NCBI GenBank assembly: GCA_043758125.1 | Contig: JAYVOC010000072.1 | Span: forward strand, 1-9,865 | DNA from: JANXSD01 sp043758125 | GTDB taxonomy: Bacteria; Bacteroidota; Bacteroidia; AKYH767-A; OLB10 | DNA: 9,865 nt | Direction: 5' to 3' | In this document: in pieces, positions 1 to 7,424 of the stretch | Layout: each line of letters starts with the position of its first letter | How positions within the stretch are numbered: the first letter of the stretch is position 1 | Made by a program: the position numbers and the translations under genes | Notes under the pieces: model-generated | The model's database searches: none | What the model was told of the DNA's origin: nothing | The model's input: the letters and a program-made list of their open reading frames with translations, nothing else

Positions 1-1860
1 GAAATTGCACGTGTACAAAAAGATATTAGCAAAGACGCGTATTATTTTGTATTAAACCGGCTAAGTACAATCTCTGAACAAGTATTATCTCAGATCCAAG
101 TAATGCCACTTAATCCTGAAGCACGTACTGTTCAAATAAAAATGCGTGAGCAAAACCCTTTTAAAGGTGCTGATATCATAAATAGTATTGCTGGGGAGTT
201 CAGTAGGTACGATGTAGAAAAAAGTTCAGAGTCTGCAAATAAAATTTTAGACTTTATCGATAATACCATTTTACGAACCGACAATGAACTAAGCAATTCT
301 GAAAACTCAATCGAGAATTTTAAAAAGAAGAATAAAATTATAAGCCCAGAAATTGCTATCGGCGAAGTTCGTGTAAAATTTAATGAGTTACAAAGTCAAA
401 TGCAAATCATCGAAAATGAACTTGTATTTTACGATAAAATTAAAGCTGATATTAAAGGCAATAATGATATTGGTCGTTTCCTGATTTCATTGTATGGTAG
501 ATCAAATGATAATTTGCTTTTAGTTCAAATTAATAAACTTCAAGAACTTCTTGATGCCCAAGATCAAGTAAAAATTCAAGCAACAGAAAACAGTGAAGTT
601 TATAAATCAATATCTATTCGTGTCAGAAATCAACAAGATTTAATTTCAAGAACGATCATCAATGAAGAAGCTGCTCTAAGAATAAAAAAATCGCAAATAC
701 AAAGTCAACTTGGTATTAACGATAAACAATTTGGGGAACTACCAGGACAAGAAGCTGAGTTCGGCAGACTGAAAAGATTATTTGATATAAATGAAAAGTT
801 TTATTCATTGTTACTTGAAAAGAAAGCTGAATTTTCTATTTCCAGAGCAGGTTATGTTTCGCAACATATTATTTTGCAAGAGGCACGATATGATTCTCCT
901 CCTGTATCACCCAACCGATCATTAATATTAAGTGCTTGTATAATGGTAGGCTTTCTTGTAAGTTTGGTTTTAATTATTACACGTTATTTATTGTACAATG
1001 AAATCAATGCACTCGAAGAAATTGGTCAATATACAGATGCTGCATTACTGGGAATAATTCCTAAATATAAAAGAGAGATTCCCGTCTCTCAGTTGCTTGT
1101 CGATAAAAATCCGAAATCTGTCATTTCTGAAGCTTTCCGTTCTATCAGAACTAATCTTCAATTTATCTCTAATGAAAAGGATTCGAAAATTATTGCTGTA
1201 ACATCAACAATTTCAGGAGAAGGAAAAACTTTCAATGCAATTAATTTAGCAGGTGTTATTGCCTTTTCAGGAAAAAAAGTGGTGATCATCGATCTTGATA
1301 TGCGTAAACCAAAAATTCATCTTGGTTTTAATGTGGAGAATAATCATGGTATCAGTACTTTGCTTATTGGAAAAGATGTTGCAGAAGATTGCATCATACA
1401 TAGCTCATTGGCAAACTTAGATTTTATCACCGCAGGTCCAATTCCACCTAATCCAGCCGAATTAATTATCAATCCTAGAATGGATGAATTATTAGACTTT
1501 TTAAAATCTAAATATGACATTATTATCATAGATTTACCTCCTGTAGGAATCGTTAGCGATGGTATCCCAATGATGCAAAAAGCTGATTACCCTATTTATA
1601 TTCTTCGTGCTAATTATTCTCGCAAAATGTTTATTAGCCAAATAAATAAACTAATCACGGAGAATAAAATATCCAACCTCTCCATCATTTTGAATGGTAT
1701 TGAAATGTCGAGATTGAAATATGGTTATGGATATGGTTATAGTTATGGATACGGCTATGGATACGGCTATAGTTATGGATACGGCTATTATGATGAAGAT
1801 GAAAAACAAAGACCTTTATATAAACGTATTATTGACGTGATCTTGCGTAGAGATGTTTAG
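1..1860 (+). CDS. wzc: Wzc-like polysaccharide copolymerase / BY-type tyrosine kinase (5' partial)
   Basis: The frame is open from base 1, so the start lies upstream; 619 codons are visible (numbered here from base 1). The N-terminal part is the end of a Wzz-type periplasmic domain, rich in charged helices likely to form coiled coils (about codons 70-260). A Pro-rich PVSPNR stretch and a membrane segment follow at about codons 301-331. The cytoplasmic kinase domain has Walker A SGEGKT (405-410, Lys409), Walker A' IIDLDMRKP (429-437) and Walker B DIIIIDLPP (506-514). The tail is a Tyr/Gly cluster with 13 tyrosines (574-597), the usual autophosphorylation site of BY-kinases. The family controls polymer length and export of capsule or exopolysaccharide at the inner membrane through cycles of phosphorylation and oligomerisation. 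It leads a tight operon with rfbC and a sugar-phosphate transferase. The Bacteroidota fused form is usually near 800 residues, so perhaps 170-200 residues are missing. Family assignment is secure; the polymer is unknown. Confidence 0.93.
   Translation, partial: EIARVQKDISKDAYYFVLNRLSTISEQVLSQIQVMPLNPEARTVQIKMREQNPFKGADIINSIAGEFSRYDVEKSSESANKILDFIDNTILRTDNELSNSENSIENFKKKNKIISPEIAIGEVRVKFNELQSQMQIIENELVFYDKIKADIKGNNDIGRFLISLYGRSNDNLLLVQINKLQELLDAQDQVKIQATENSEVYKSISIRVRNQQDLISRTIINEEAALRIKKSQIQSQLGINDKQFGELPGQEAEFGRLKRLFDINEKFYSLLLEKKAEFSISRAGYVSQHIILQEARYDSPPVSPNRSLILSACIMVGFLVSLVLIITRYLLYNEINALEEIGQYTDAALLGIIPKYKREIPVSQLLVDKNPKSVISEAFRSIRTNLQFISNEKDSKIIAVTSTISGEGKTFNAINLAGVIAFSGKKVVIIDLDMRKPKIHLGFNVENNHGISTLLIGKDVAEDCIIHSSLANLDFITAGPIPPNPAELIINPRMDELLDFLKSKYDIIIIDLPPVGIVSDGIPMMQKADYPIYILRANYSRKMFISQINKLITENKISNLSIILNGIEMSRLKYGYGYGYSYGYGYGYGYSYGYGYYDEDEKQRPLYKRIIDVILRRDV
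1720..1791 (+). repeat. Low-complexity Tyr-Gly codon repeat in the wzc tail
   Basis: This stretch encodes an alternating Tyr-Gly/Ser tail with 13 Tyr in 24 residues. At DNA level a 21-base sequence at 1738-1758 recurs exactly at 1768-1788 (period 30), within shorter TATGGATACGGC units. Such arrays can change copy number by slippage or unequal recombination, which would alter the number of phosphorylatable tyrosines without breaking the frame. Length variation is inferred, not observed here. Confidence 0.85.
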
Positions 1861-1863
1861 CTT

Positions 1864-2406
1864 ATGGAAATTACTAAATTTGATATTGAAGGTCCCTTAC
1901 TGATTAAACCAAGAATTTTCCATGATGAACGTGGTTACTTTTTTGAATCTTATAATGAAGCTGTTTTCAGTAAACTAGGATTAGATGTAAAATTCGTTCA
2001 GGATAATCAATCTAGCTCATCTAAAAATGTACTTAGAGGCCTTCATTTTCAACATCCACCATTTGATCAGGGAAAACTAGTTCGTGTTCTTAGAGGAGCA
2101 GTACGAGATATTGCAGTTGATATCCGTAAACAATCGCCAACATTTGGGAAATATATTAGTATCGATATAACTGCAGATTCGAATGAGATGTTCTGGATTC
2201 CTCCTGGATTTGCACACGGTTTTTTATCTTTGTCGGATGATACATTATTCCTCTACAAATGCAGTAATGTCTATCATAAAGATTCTGAAAGCGGAATACT
2301 ATGGAATGATCCAGATTTAGATATAAATTGGGGAATACAAAACCCTATCGTTTCTGAAAAAGATCTTGAATTGACATCTTTTAAGAATACGGAATCTAGA
2401 TTTTAA
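1864..2406 (+). CDS. rfbC: dTDP-4-dehydrorhamnose 3,5-epimerase (RmlC/RfbC)
   Basis: A 180-residue cupin-fold epimerase of full family length. It epimerises C3 and C5 of dTDP-4-dehydro-6-deoxyglucose in the cytoplasm, the third step to dTDP-L-rhamnose. Family motifs in order: FHDERGYFFE (19-28), VQDNQSSSS (45-53), LRGLHFQ (57-63) with the catalytic base His61, Lys71 after it, VRDIAVDIR (80-88), WIPPGFAHGF (111-120), Tyr131 as the likely catalytic acid, and SEKD (164-167) whose Asp167 should pair with His61. The ATG lies 3 bases after the wzc stop, with no clear Shine-Dalgarno, so translational coupling is likely. rmlA, rmlB and rmlD are not in the window, so the final sugar could be rhamnose or another dTDP-6-deoxyhexose; a related C3- or C5-only epimerase cannot be excluded. 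Confidence 0.92.
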   Translation: MEITKFDIEGPLLIKPRIFHDERGYFFESYNEAVFSKLGLDVKFVQDNQSSSSKNVLRGLHFQHPPFDQGKLVRVLRGAVRDIAVDIRKQSPTFGKYISIDITADSNEMFWIPPGFAHGFLSLSDDTLFLYKCSNVYHKDSESGILWNDPDLDINWGIQNPIVSEKDLELTSFKNTESRF

Positions 2407-2424
2407 ATTGGCTAAACTTCACAA

Positions 2425-3549
2425 ATGACTAATTGGTTTGTAAATAACGCAAGCTACGTATTATACCTCGTATTTTTTATTGGTGCAGTTGTATTCTCAC
2501 TAATGATAAATGTGCTCTTCTTACGTTTCTTTAAAACGCTTGGTATACGGAATCAAGCTGATGGCACTATCATACGTTGGGGCGCGCTATCAAAACCATC
2601 TGTCGGTGGTATCACTTTTTATATTCTATTTCTCCTTTCAATCGCATGTTATTCTATTCTTTTTGTACCAGGAAAGGAACTTTATCAGATAGGATTTGTA
2701 GGTCTTCTTCTAGCTTGTGCTTCTGGATTCATTATCGGTTTAGCAGATGATGCCTATGACACTAAGCCATTACTAAAATTTGGTATTCAATTTTTAAGTG
2801 GTGTAATTCTTATTAGCGCTGGAATTTATATCAATATTTTTTCATCTATGATCCTTAATTACCTAATTACAATTATTTGGGTAGTCGGTATCATGAACTC
2901 CATCAACATGCTCGATAATATGGATGGTATTACAACAATTGTTTCTATCGGAATTATTGTTAATACAATTTACCGAATCGTACATCATAACGATATTACC
3001 AATATGCATTTACTTGTTTTGATGGGAGTATTGGCTTCACTAATCGCATTCTTGAAATTTAATTGGCACCCCTCTAAAATGTATATGGGTGATACTGGAA
3101 GTCAGTTCTTGGGAGTATTTCTGGCAACAATGGGAATCGTCTATTTTTGGAATGATCCTTACACACCTGGCACTATTGCAACTGGGAAATTAGTTACTGC
3201 AACATTAATGACATTTATTTTGCCTATCCTAGATACTACAGTTGTTGTAATAAACCGATTATCGAAAGGACAATCTCCATTTGTAGGTGGTAAAGATCAT
3301 ACGACACATAGCTTGGCCTATCTAGGTTTAAGTGACCGTCAAGTTGCTTGGGTGTTTATTGCACTTGCATTATGTTCGTTTTCGCTCAATATTATGATGG
3401 AAGAATTTCTTATCAACTGGAGCCATTTGCTTTCAACATTATTCGCTGCTTATTTCATTTTTCTACTCGCTTTTTTCTTTTATACAACACGAAATAAACA
3501 TGTTAAAAGCAGACAACGTTTGCACTCAATAAAAGAAAATACTGCTTAA
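2425..3549 (+). CDS. MraY/WecA-family undecaprenyl-phosphate sugar-1-phosphate transferase
   Basis: A 374-residue polytopic membrane protein with about ten or eleven hydrophobic segments. The family moves a HexNAc-1-phosphate from a UDP-sugar to undecaprenyl phosphate at the cytoplasmic face of the inner membrane, priming glycan synthesis. Diagnostic motifs: DDAYD (108-112), NSINMLDNMDG (158-168) with the Mg-binding/nucleophile Asp residues, MGDTGS (221-226), and the cytoplasmic His loop KDHTTHSLAYLGL (290-302; His292, His295), here looser than the usual DHxHH. The context (Wzc kinase, RfbC) favours a WecA/TagO-like polysaccharide primer over MraY of peptidoglycan synthesis, which normally sits in the division/cell-wall cluster. 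It starts 18 bases after rfbC, apparently in the same operon. The sugar donor cannot be read from the sequence. Confidence 0.9.
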   Translation: MTNWFVNNASYVLYLVFFIGAVVFSLMINVLFLRFFKTLGIRNQADGTIIRWGALSKPSVGGITFYILFLLSIACYSILFVPGKELYQIGFVGLLLACASGFIIGLADDAYDTKPLLKFGIQFLSGVILISAGIYINIFSSMILNYLITIIWVVGIMNSINMLDNMDGITTIVSIGIIVNTIYRIVHHNDITNMHLLVLMGVLASLIAFLKFNWHPSKMYMGDTGSQFLGVFLATMGIVYFWNDPYTPGTIATGKLVTATLMTFILPILDTTVVVINRLSKGQSPFVGGKDHTTHSLAYLGLSDRQVAWVFIALALCSFSLNIMMEEFLINWSHLLSTLFAAYFIFLLAFFFYTTRNKHVKSRQRLHSIKENTA

Positions 3550-4226
3550 TGTTTCTTTAATAATTCTGGACGGCGTTCTTTTGTGCGAGCTAATGATTGA
3601 TCAAATCTCCATTGCGCAATATTCGCTTCATGACCTGATAAAAGTATATCTGGAATTTTCCATCCATTATATTCTGCAGGGCGTGTGTAAACTGGAGGAG
3701 CAATAAAATTATCCTGAAAAGAATCTGAAAGTGCGGAAGTTTCATCACCTAAGACTCCTGGTAATAATCTTATAACTGCATCTGCAACAACAGCAGCAGC
3801 TAATTCACCTCCTGAAAGAACATAATTTCCAATACTTATTTCACGAGTAATAAAATGTTCGCGAACACGTTCATCAACACCTTTATAATGTCCGCATAAT
3901 AATATCAAATTTTTCTTTAATGATAATTGATTTGCTAATGGCTGATCAAACAATTCTCCATCAGGACTCATATAAATGATATCATCATAATTACGTTGCG
4001 ATTTCAATTCATCAATACAAACTGCAATTGGTTCAATCATCATCACCATTCCAGCACCGCCACCAAATGCATAATCATCAACCGAACGGTGTTTGTTGTT
4101 CGCATAATCACGAAGATTAATCACATTCACTTCAACGAGTCCTTTATCGATAGCCCTCTTTAATATAGAATGACCAAAAGGACTTTCCAGCAATGGTGGA
4201 TGAACAGTAATGATATCAATTCGCAT
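3546..4226 (-). CDS. trmD: tRNA (guanine-37-N1)-methyltransferase TrmD
   Basis: A 226-residue SPOUT methyltransferase that makes m1G37 next to the anticodon from S-adenosylmethionine and prevents +1 frameshifting; normally essential. The trefoil-knot SAM site shows MSPDGE (86-91), LCGHYKGVDERV (110-121) and SIGNYVLSGGEL (131-142). The C-terminal tRNA-recognition part carries DSF (168-170), whose Asp168 corresponds to E. coli catalytic Asp169, with Arg153 matching Arg154, and RRPELL near the end. Asn134 sits where Asp is common (SIGDY). ATG start at 4226, 53 bases after the GNAT gene. Unlike the common rpsP-rimM-trmD-rplS arrangement, no ribosomal neighbour is present. Its stop shares the TTAA at 3546-3549 with the stop of the convergent transferase gene. 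Confidence 0.97.
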   Translation of the reverse strand: MRIDIITVHPPLLESPFGHSILKRAIDKGLVEVNVINLRDYANNKHRSVDDYAFGGGAGMVMMIEPIAVCIDELKSQRNYDDIIYMSPDGELFDQPLANQLSLKKNLILLCGHYKGVDERVREHFITREISIGNYVLSGGELAAAVVADAVIRLLPGVLGDETSALSDSFQDNFIAPPVYTRPAEYNGWKIPDILLSGHEANIAQWRFDQSLARTKERRPELLKKH

Positions 4227-4277
4227 AGTACAAATAAACGAAGGTTTTTTGAGTCTGTTTAACTAATTGAATAATTA

Positions 4278-4742
4278 TTAATCATGCGTCAAATATTTCT
4301 CCATACTGTAATGCTGAATTTCATCAAAGAGTAAAAATGTTTTTTCGAGAATTGAATACCCACAACTTAAATAAAATGGAACGGCAACTTCACGTGCTTG
4401 TAAAAAAACTTTAGAAGCACCATTTACAATAGCTTTCTCTTCTAATCCGTGCATCAAGATACTCCCTAAATGTTTTCCCTGCTCTCGATCCAATACAGCC
4501 ATATATCGAACTTGGGCCACCTCCAAAGTATTCATTTGTAATCTGCCACATGCAACAACATTTTCATCCTCATCAAGAATCATTAAATGAAAAGTTTGCT
4601 CCTCCATTTCATCGCGTTCGCTACCTCTAGGTTTGTTCCATGGAGCTCTCAATACACTCCAACGTGTATCAAAATACAACTCCCATTCTTTTGGAGAAGA
4701 AGGTGATTTTAATTGATAATTATTCGGCAAAATATAATTCAT
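4278..4742 (-). CDS. GNAT-family N-acetyltransferase
   Basis: Chosen start is the ATG at 4742 (154 residues). A TTG three codons upstream would overlap the preceding gene, whereas the ATG lies one base after its stop (TAATATG). The protein has the GNAT core: an N-terminal RWSVLRAPWNKPRGSERDE region (27-45) typical of a subgroup of Bacteroidota acetyltransferases, strand CGRLQMN (65-71), strand VRYMAVL (78-84), the acetyl-CoA pyrophosphate loop REQGKHLGS (85-93, with His90 replacing the usual second Gly) and the late motif VPFYLSCGYSILEKTF (121-136). It should transfer an acetyl group from acetyl-CoA to an unknown amine; the substrate cannot be inferred. It probably shares a transcript with the CoA-transferase and ctlX upstream. 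Confidence 0.85.
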   Translation of the reverse strand: MNYILPNNYQLKSPSSPKEWELYFDTRWSVLRAPWNKPRGSERDEMEEQTFHLMILDEDENVVACGRLQMNTLEVAQVRYMAVLDREQGKHLGSILMHGLEEKAIVNGASKVFLQAREVAVPFYLSCGYSILEKTFLLFDEIQHYSMEKYLTHD

Positions 4743-4743
4743 A

Positions 4744-5811
4744 TTATTCAATATTAAAGGCGATGGTACTTACACGTTTACTTATTGTTTGATCCTCTTC
4801 TAATTGTTGAAGTATCATTTTTTTTGCGTTTTCATCTTCAAATACTTGTTGAAGATTATTGATTTTTCCTGCAGGAATCTTATGGATGTCAAATTGAGAT
4901 AATATCATGTCGGCATTTAAATTACTGAAAATAATTTTAAGCTTTTCATTTAGTGATATACGATTTTTTACCCGTTGTAGATTTGATCTATAATTCTCAT
5001 CACTCGCAAGACTTTCCATATCCAATAATTTGCAAAGTCGATAAAATTGTTGATCACTTCCAATTGCTAATACAATTTGCTTATCATCTTTTGTATGCAT
5101 CACTTCACCATAAGGTGCAATGTTGGGGTGCAACGACCCTAAAAGTTTCGGTGTCTGTTGATTATTTAAATAATTACTTGCTTGATTTGCTAAAGATGCA
5201 ATTGCAGATTCGAATAATGAAACAGTAACAATAGCGCCAATATCGTTTTTATTTTTCTGCAACATAGCAAGTAAAATTCCTTCCTTTAATTGATGAGCGG
5301 CAAACAAATCTATAAATGCAATTGGCATTTTCATTGGGCCAGAATCGGCATTTCCATTCATCGACATAAATCCTGTTTCGGCTTGCAAAACTGCATCATA
5401 AGCAACTCTATCAGAATTAGGATAACCAATAATTTCTCCAATAATAAGTTTTGGAAATTTCGTATGTAAATAATTGCTTTCAAGATTAAATTTCTTCGCA
5501 TCACCCTCTTTGAAATTAACAAGAACAATATCTGCTTCCGAAATATGATTAAATGCCAAAGCGAGATCTGTTTCATTTAACAAGTCAAGAAAAAAAGATT
5601 TCTTTTTCCAATTTACAGAATGAAAATAAGAAGATGTTTTTGAATTTTCATTTGCTGTTTTCCAATGTCGCGTTAAATCGCCTCCATTTTTATTTTCAAT
5701 CTTAATTACATCTGCACCAAGCTCTGCGAAAAACATTCCTACGGCTGGTCCTGCTAACACACTAGCAAACTCAACAACTTTAATTCCTTGAAAATATTTA
5801 TTGCGCTTCAT
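4744..5811 (-). CDS. Family III CoA-transferase (CaiB/BaiF/Frc-like)
   Basis: A 355-residue protein, somewhat short for a family usually near 380-430 residues. The N-terminal Rossmann half has the signature LxGIKVVEFASVLAGPAVGMFFAELGADVIKIE-like region (about residues 8-39), which includes the AGP and GADVIKIE motifs. The catalytic Asp expected to form the acyl-anhydride is Asp168, in the stretch PIAFIDLFAAHQL (163-175), aligned with Asp169 of formyl-CoA transferase; YDAVLQAETGFMSMNG (138-153) precedes it as in the family. Members shuttle CoA between carboxylic acids; some are racemases (alpha-methylacyl-CoA racemase). Substrate unknown. It begins 3 bases after the ctlX-like stop and its TAA is one base before the GNAT ATG, indicating one operon. 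No Shine-Dalgarno is evident. Confidence 0.9.
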   Translation of the reverse strand: MKRNKYFQGIKVVEFASVLAGPAVGMFFAELGADVIKIENKNGGDLTRHWKTANENSKTSSYFHSVNWKKKSFFLDLLNETDLALAFNHISEADIVLVNFKEGDAKKFNLESNYLHTKFPKLIIGEIIGYPNSDRVAYDAVLQAETGFMSMNGNADSGPMKMPIAFIDLFAAHQLKEGILLAMLQKNKNDIGAIVTVSLFESAIASLANQASNYLNNQQTPKLLGSLHPNIAPYGEVMHTKDDKQIVLAIGSDQQFYRLCKLLDMESLASDENYRSNLQRVKNRISLNEKLKIIFSNLNADMILSQFDIHKIPAGKINNLQQVFEDENAKKMILQQLEEDQTISKRVSTIAFNIE

Positions 5812-5814
5812 TTT

Positions 5815-6750
5815 CTAAATTACTAATTTTTCAGGTAAAAAAATTTCTGCCATCATACACCTTACACTTCCTCCTCCTGTTCTTTCAATCACTGGTATTT
5901 CGACTTTTAACAATCGCGTATGATCTAACAAAATTGATAATTGATCATCAGTAAGTGAATCAAATGCTGTTGATGAAATAACAGTAATGAGTTCTCCTCT
6001 TTCATTCATCACTTGCAACATATTTCCTGCAAATAAATGTAACTGATCAAAATTTATTTCAATAATAACACGACCACTTTCTTTTAATTTAAAAATTAAT
6101 TTATCACATTGATTACGATCAGTAATTGATTCACTACAGATAATAACATACGTTTCACCAATACTTAGCATTACATTGGTATGATAAATAGGAAAATCAT
6201 TTCGATCAATACAATTAAATGAATAAGGTTCATATCCTATTTTGTTTGCCACGTATTCCAATGCAGACAAATCAGTTCGAGCACTTAAACAAGCATAAGC
6301 AATTCTATTTACATGATCAAAAACAATGCTGCCTGTTCCTTCCAAAAATTTATTTTCATTTTCTAACTCAGAGAGATCAAGGATGGTAGAAATATAATAT
6401 GCTGATTGAATTTTTTCAAGTAATGATACTTCCTTTTCTGCTCTTCTATTTATTGCCATCATTGGATAAATAATTACAGTGCCATCGTGATGGAAACTAA
6501 TCCAATTATTGGGAAAAATTGCATCTGGTGCATTCGCATTTTTATTTTCACTAACAATAAATCGAATTTCCGCTGTTGCTAAAGATTTACAAAAAGCATC
6601 AAACTCATTTTGTGCAAGATTATTCATAATTACTTTATCCTGAACTTCAATATCCTGAAAAGCATTACTACTTTGCGTTTGCTCGTTACCAAAAAAAAGA
6701 GTTGGTCTCACCAGACATACTGCCTTGGCAGTTTGAATTAAAGGTTTCAT
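5815..6750 (-). CDS. ctlX: Citrulline/arginine-deiminase-related hydrolase (CtlX type, pentein fold)
   Basis: A 311-residue guanidino-group-modifying enzyme. The N-terminal VRPTLFFGNEQTQSSNAFQ-type stretch (14-31) is characteristic of the CtlX/FN0238 branch. The catalytic set is visible: Asp76 in PDAIFPNNW, Glu137 in FLEGTGSIVFD, His190 in YHTNVMLSIGE and the nucleophile Cys298 in GGGSVRCMMAEIFLP. Penteins attack the guanidinium or ureido carbon through Cys; CtlX members are reported to hydrolyse citrulline to ornithine, carbamate/CO2 and ammonia, while relatives are arginine deiminases, dimethylargininases or amidinotransferases, so the exact substrate is open. It is the first gene of the minus-strand cluster, 47 bases from the divergent deaminase ATG. 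The family is secure; the symbol reflects subfamily resemblance only. Confidence 0.85.
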   Translation of the reverse strand: MKPLIQTAKAVCLVRPTLFFGNEQTQSSNAFQDIEVQDKVIMNNLAQNEFDAFCKSLATAEIRFIVSENKNANAPDAIFPNNWISFHHDGTVIIYPMMAINRRAEKEVSLLEKIQSAYYISTILDLSELENENKFLEGTGSIVFDHVNRIAYACLSARTDLSALEYVANKIGYEPYSFNCIDRNDFPIYHTNVMLSIGETYVIICSESITDRNQCDKLIFKLKESGRVIIEINFDQLHLFAGNMLQVMNERGELITVISSTAFDSLTDDQLSILLDHTRLLKVEIPVIERTGGGSVRCMMAEIFLPEKLVI

Positions 6751-6797
6751 TCTACGAAAATGCAGAAAGCAATCCGAAAAATCCTAATTTCGACCAA

Positions 6798-7352
6798 ATG
6801 AATTATTGGAGAAACCTCTTTCTATTATTAATTACAATAGTAATCGTACTCATATTCTCTCCTTTAGCAGGACGATGGAATCAACCTGCTGAATTATCTC
6901 CATACCTAACGGATACTCTTGCTAAACTAGGGGCGCAAGCGGCGGAGCGCGGTGATGTGCCAGTTGCTTCAATCCTAATATACGACGACTTAATTGTTGG
7001 CGCTGGTGAAAACGATGTGATTGATGCAAACAAAGCCGGAGGTCATGCAGAGATTAATGCCATTTCGGCTGCACTAAGTGTTTTTGGATACCAGAAATTT
7101 ATGAAGTTAGATCGCAAACGACTTCAACTCATCACAACATTCGAACCTTGTCCGATGTGTAGAGGAGCAATTGCTGCTTATCAAATCCACGATATTCGTG
7201 TTCTGAAATACAAATCACTTCATACACATTGGTATGATTGGACTCAAACTCTCCGTGCTTATTTTAATAGCCGCCCACTCTACAATCCCGAACTTCAGGA
7301 TTCTTTGTTCAGATTACATCCGGGTTTTGATCCCGCGAAAGCGAAGTATTAG
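6798..7352 (+). CDS. Membrane-anchored or exported zinc deaminase-fold protein (CMP/dCMP/TadA-like)
   Basis: Start set at the ATG at 6798 (184 residues). The frame extends upstream to a TTG at 6702, but those extra codons lie inside the antisense ctlX coding region. Residues 1-5 are polar with one Arg, followed by a strongly hydrophobic stretch 7-24, either a membrane anchor or a signal peptide. The rest matches the cytidine deaminase-like superfamily: VPVASILIYDD (54-64), zinc/proton-shuttle motif GHAE (82-85, His83 and Glu85) and PCPMC (117-121, zinc Cys118 and Cys121) followed by RGAIAAYQI. The order HAE then PCxxC fits TadA, guanine and dCMP deaminases, which are normally cytoplasmic. The C-terminal 50 residues (from about 135, with SLHTHWYDW) do not resemble the tRNA-binding end of TadA. 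Substrate and location unknown. Confidence 0.82.
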   Translation: MNYWRNLFLLLITIVIVLIFSPLAGRWNQPAELSPYLTDTLAKLGAQAAERGDVPVASILIYDDLIVGAGENDVIDANKAGGHAEINAISAALSVFGYQKFMKLDRKRLQLITTFEPCPMCRGAIAAYQIHDIRVLKYKSLHTHWYDWTQTLRAYFNSRPLYNPELQDSLFRLHPGFDPAKAKY

Positions 7353-7370
7353 AAATTAAAATATCAACGT

Positions 7371-7397
7371 AGAAAAAATCTCAATTAATCATCTGAG
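7371..7397 (-). terminator. Weak candidate terminator behind the downstream LamG gene
   Basis: Read on the minus strand, a 5-bp stem CUCAG/UUGAG (one G-U pair) with an 8-base loop is followed by A and six U residues, starting about 28 bases after the stop at 7425. The stem is short and AT-rich, so it may be a poor terminator. In the equivalent place behind the paralogue (below 8660) the second arm is absent, so no matching structure forms there. Confidence 0.28.
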
Positions 7398-7418
7398 TTA
7401 AAATATTTCAAAACGAAT
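7383..7418. repeat. 36-base direct repeat behind LamG gene, copy 1
   Basis: This non-coding stretch is identical to 8618-8653. Each copy ends 6 bases outside the stop codon of a LamG-T9SS gene. The distance (1235 bases) equals the distance between the two stop codons, so the repeat is the conserved 3' flank of a tandem duplication. Confidence 0.95.
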
Positions 7419-7424
7419 GGGATA

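Noticed and set aside
1344..1529. Minus-strand open frame inside wzc
   Set aside because: It is antisense to the conserved kinase domain and has no recognisable protein features.
2510..2692. Second plus-strand frame inside the sugar-phosphate transferase gene
   Set aside because: It is a shadow of a well-conserved membrane protein gene.
4743..4751. TTG start for the GNAT gene
   Set aside because: It would overlap the CoA-transferase end; the ATG at 4742 is one base past that stop and adds no loss of conserved sequence.
4953..5576. Open frames on both strands inside the CoA-transferase gene
   Set aside because: Both overlap conserved family III CoA-transferase sequence and show no independent start or domain.
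6702..6797. TTG-initiated N-terminal extension of the deaminase gene
   Set aside because: It lies mostly inside antisense ctlX coding sequence, has no start-site signal, and the ATG at 6798 directly precedes a signal/anchor segment.
7321..7335. CGGG/CCCG hairpin at the end of the deaminase gene as a terminator
   Set aside because: The stem is only 4 bp, lies within coding sequence and has no following T-run.
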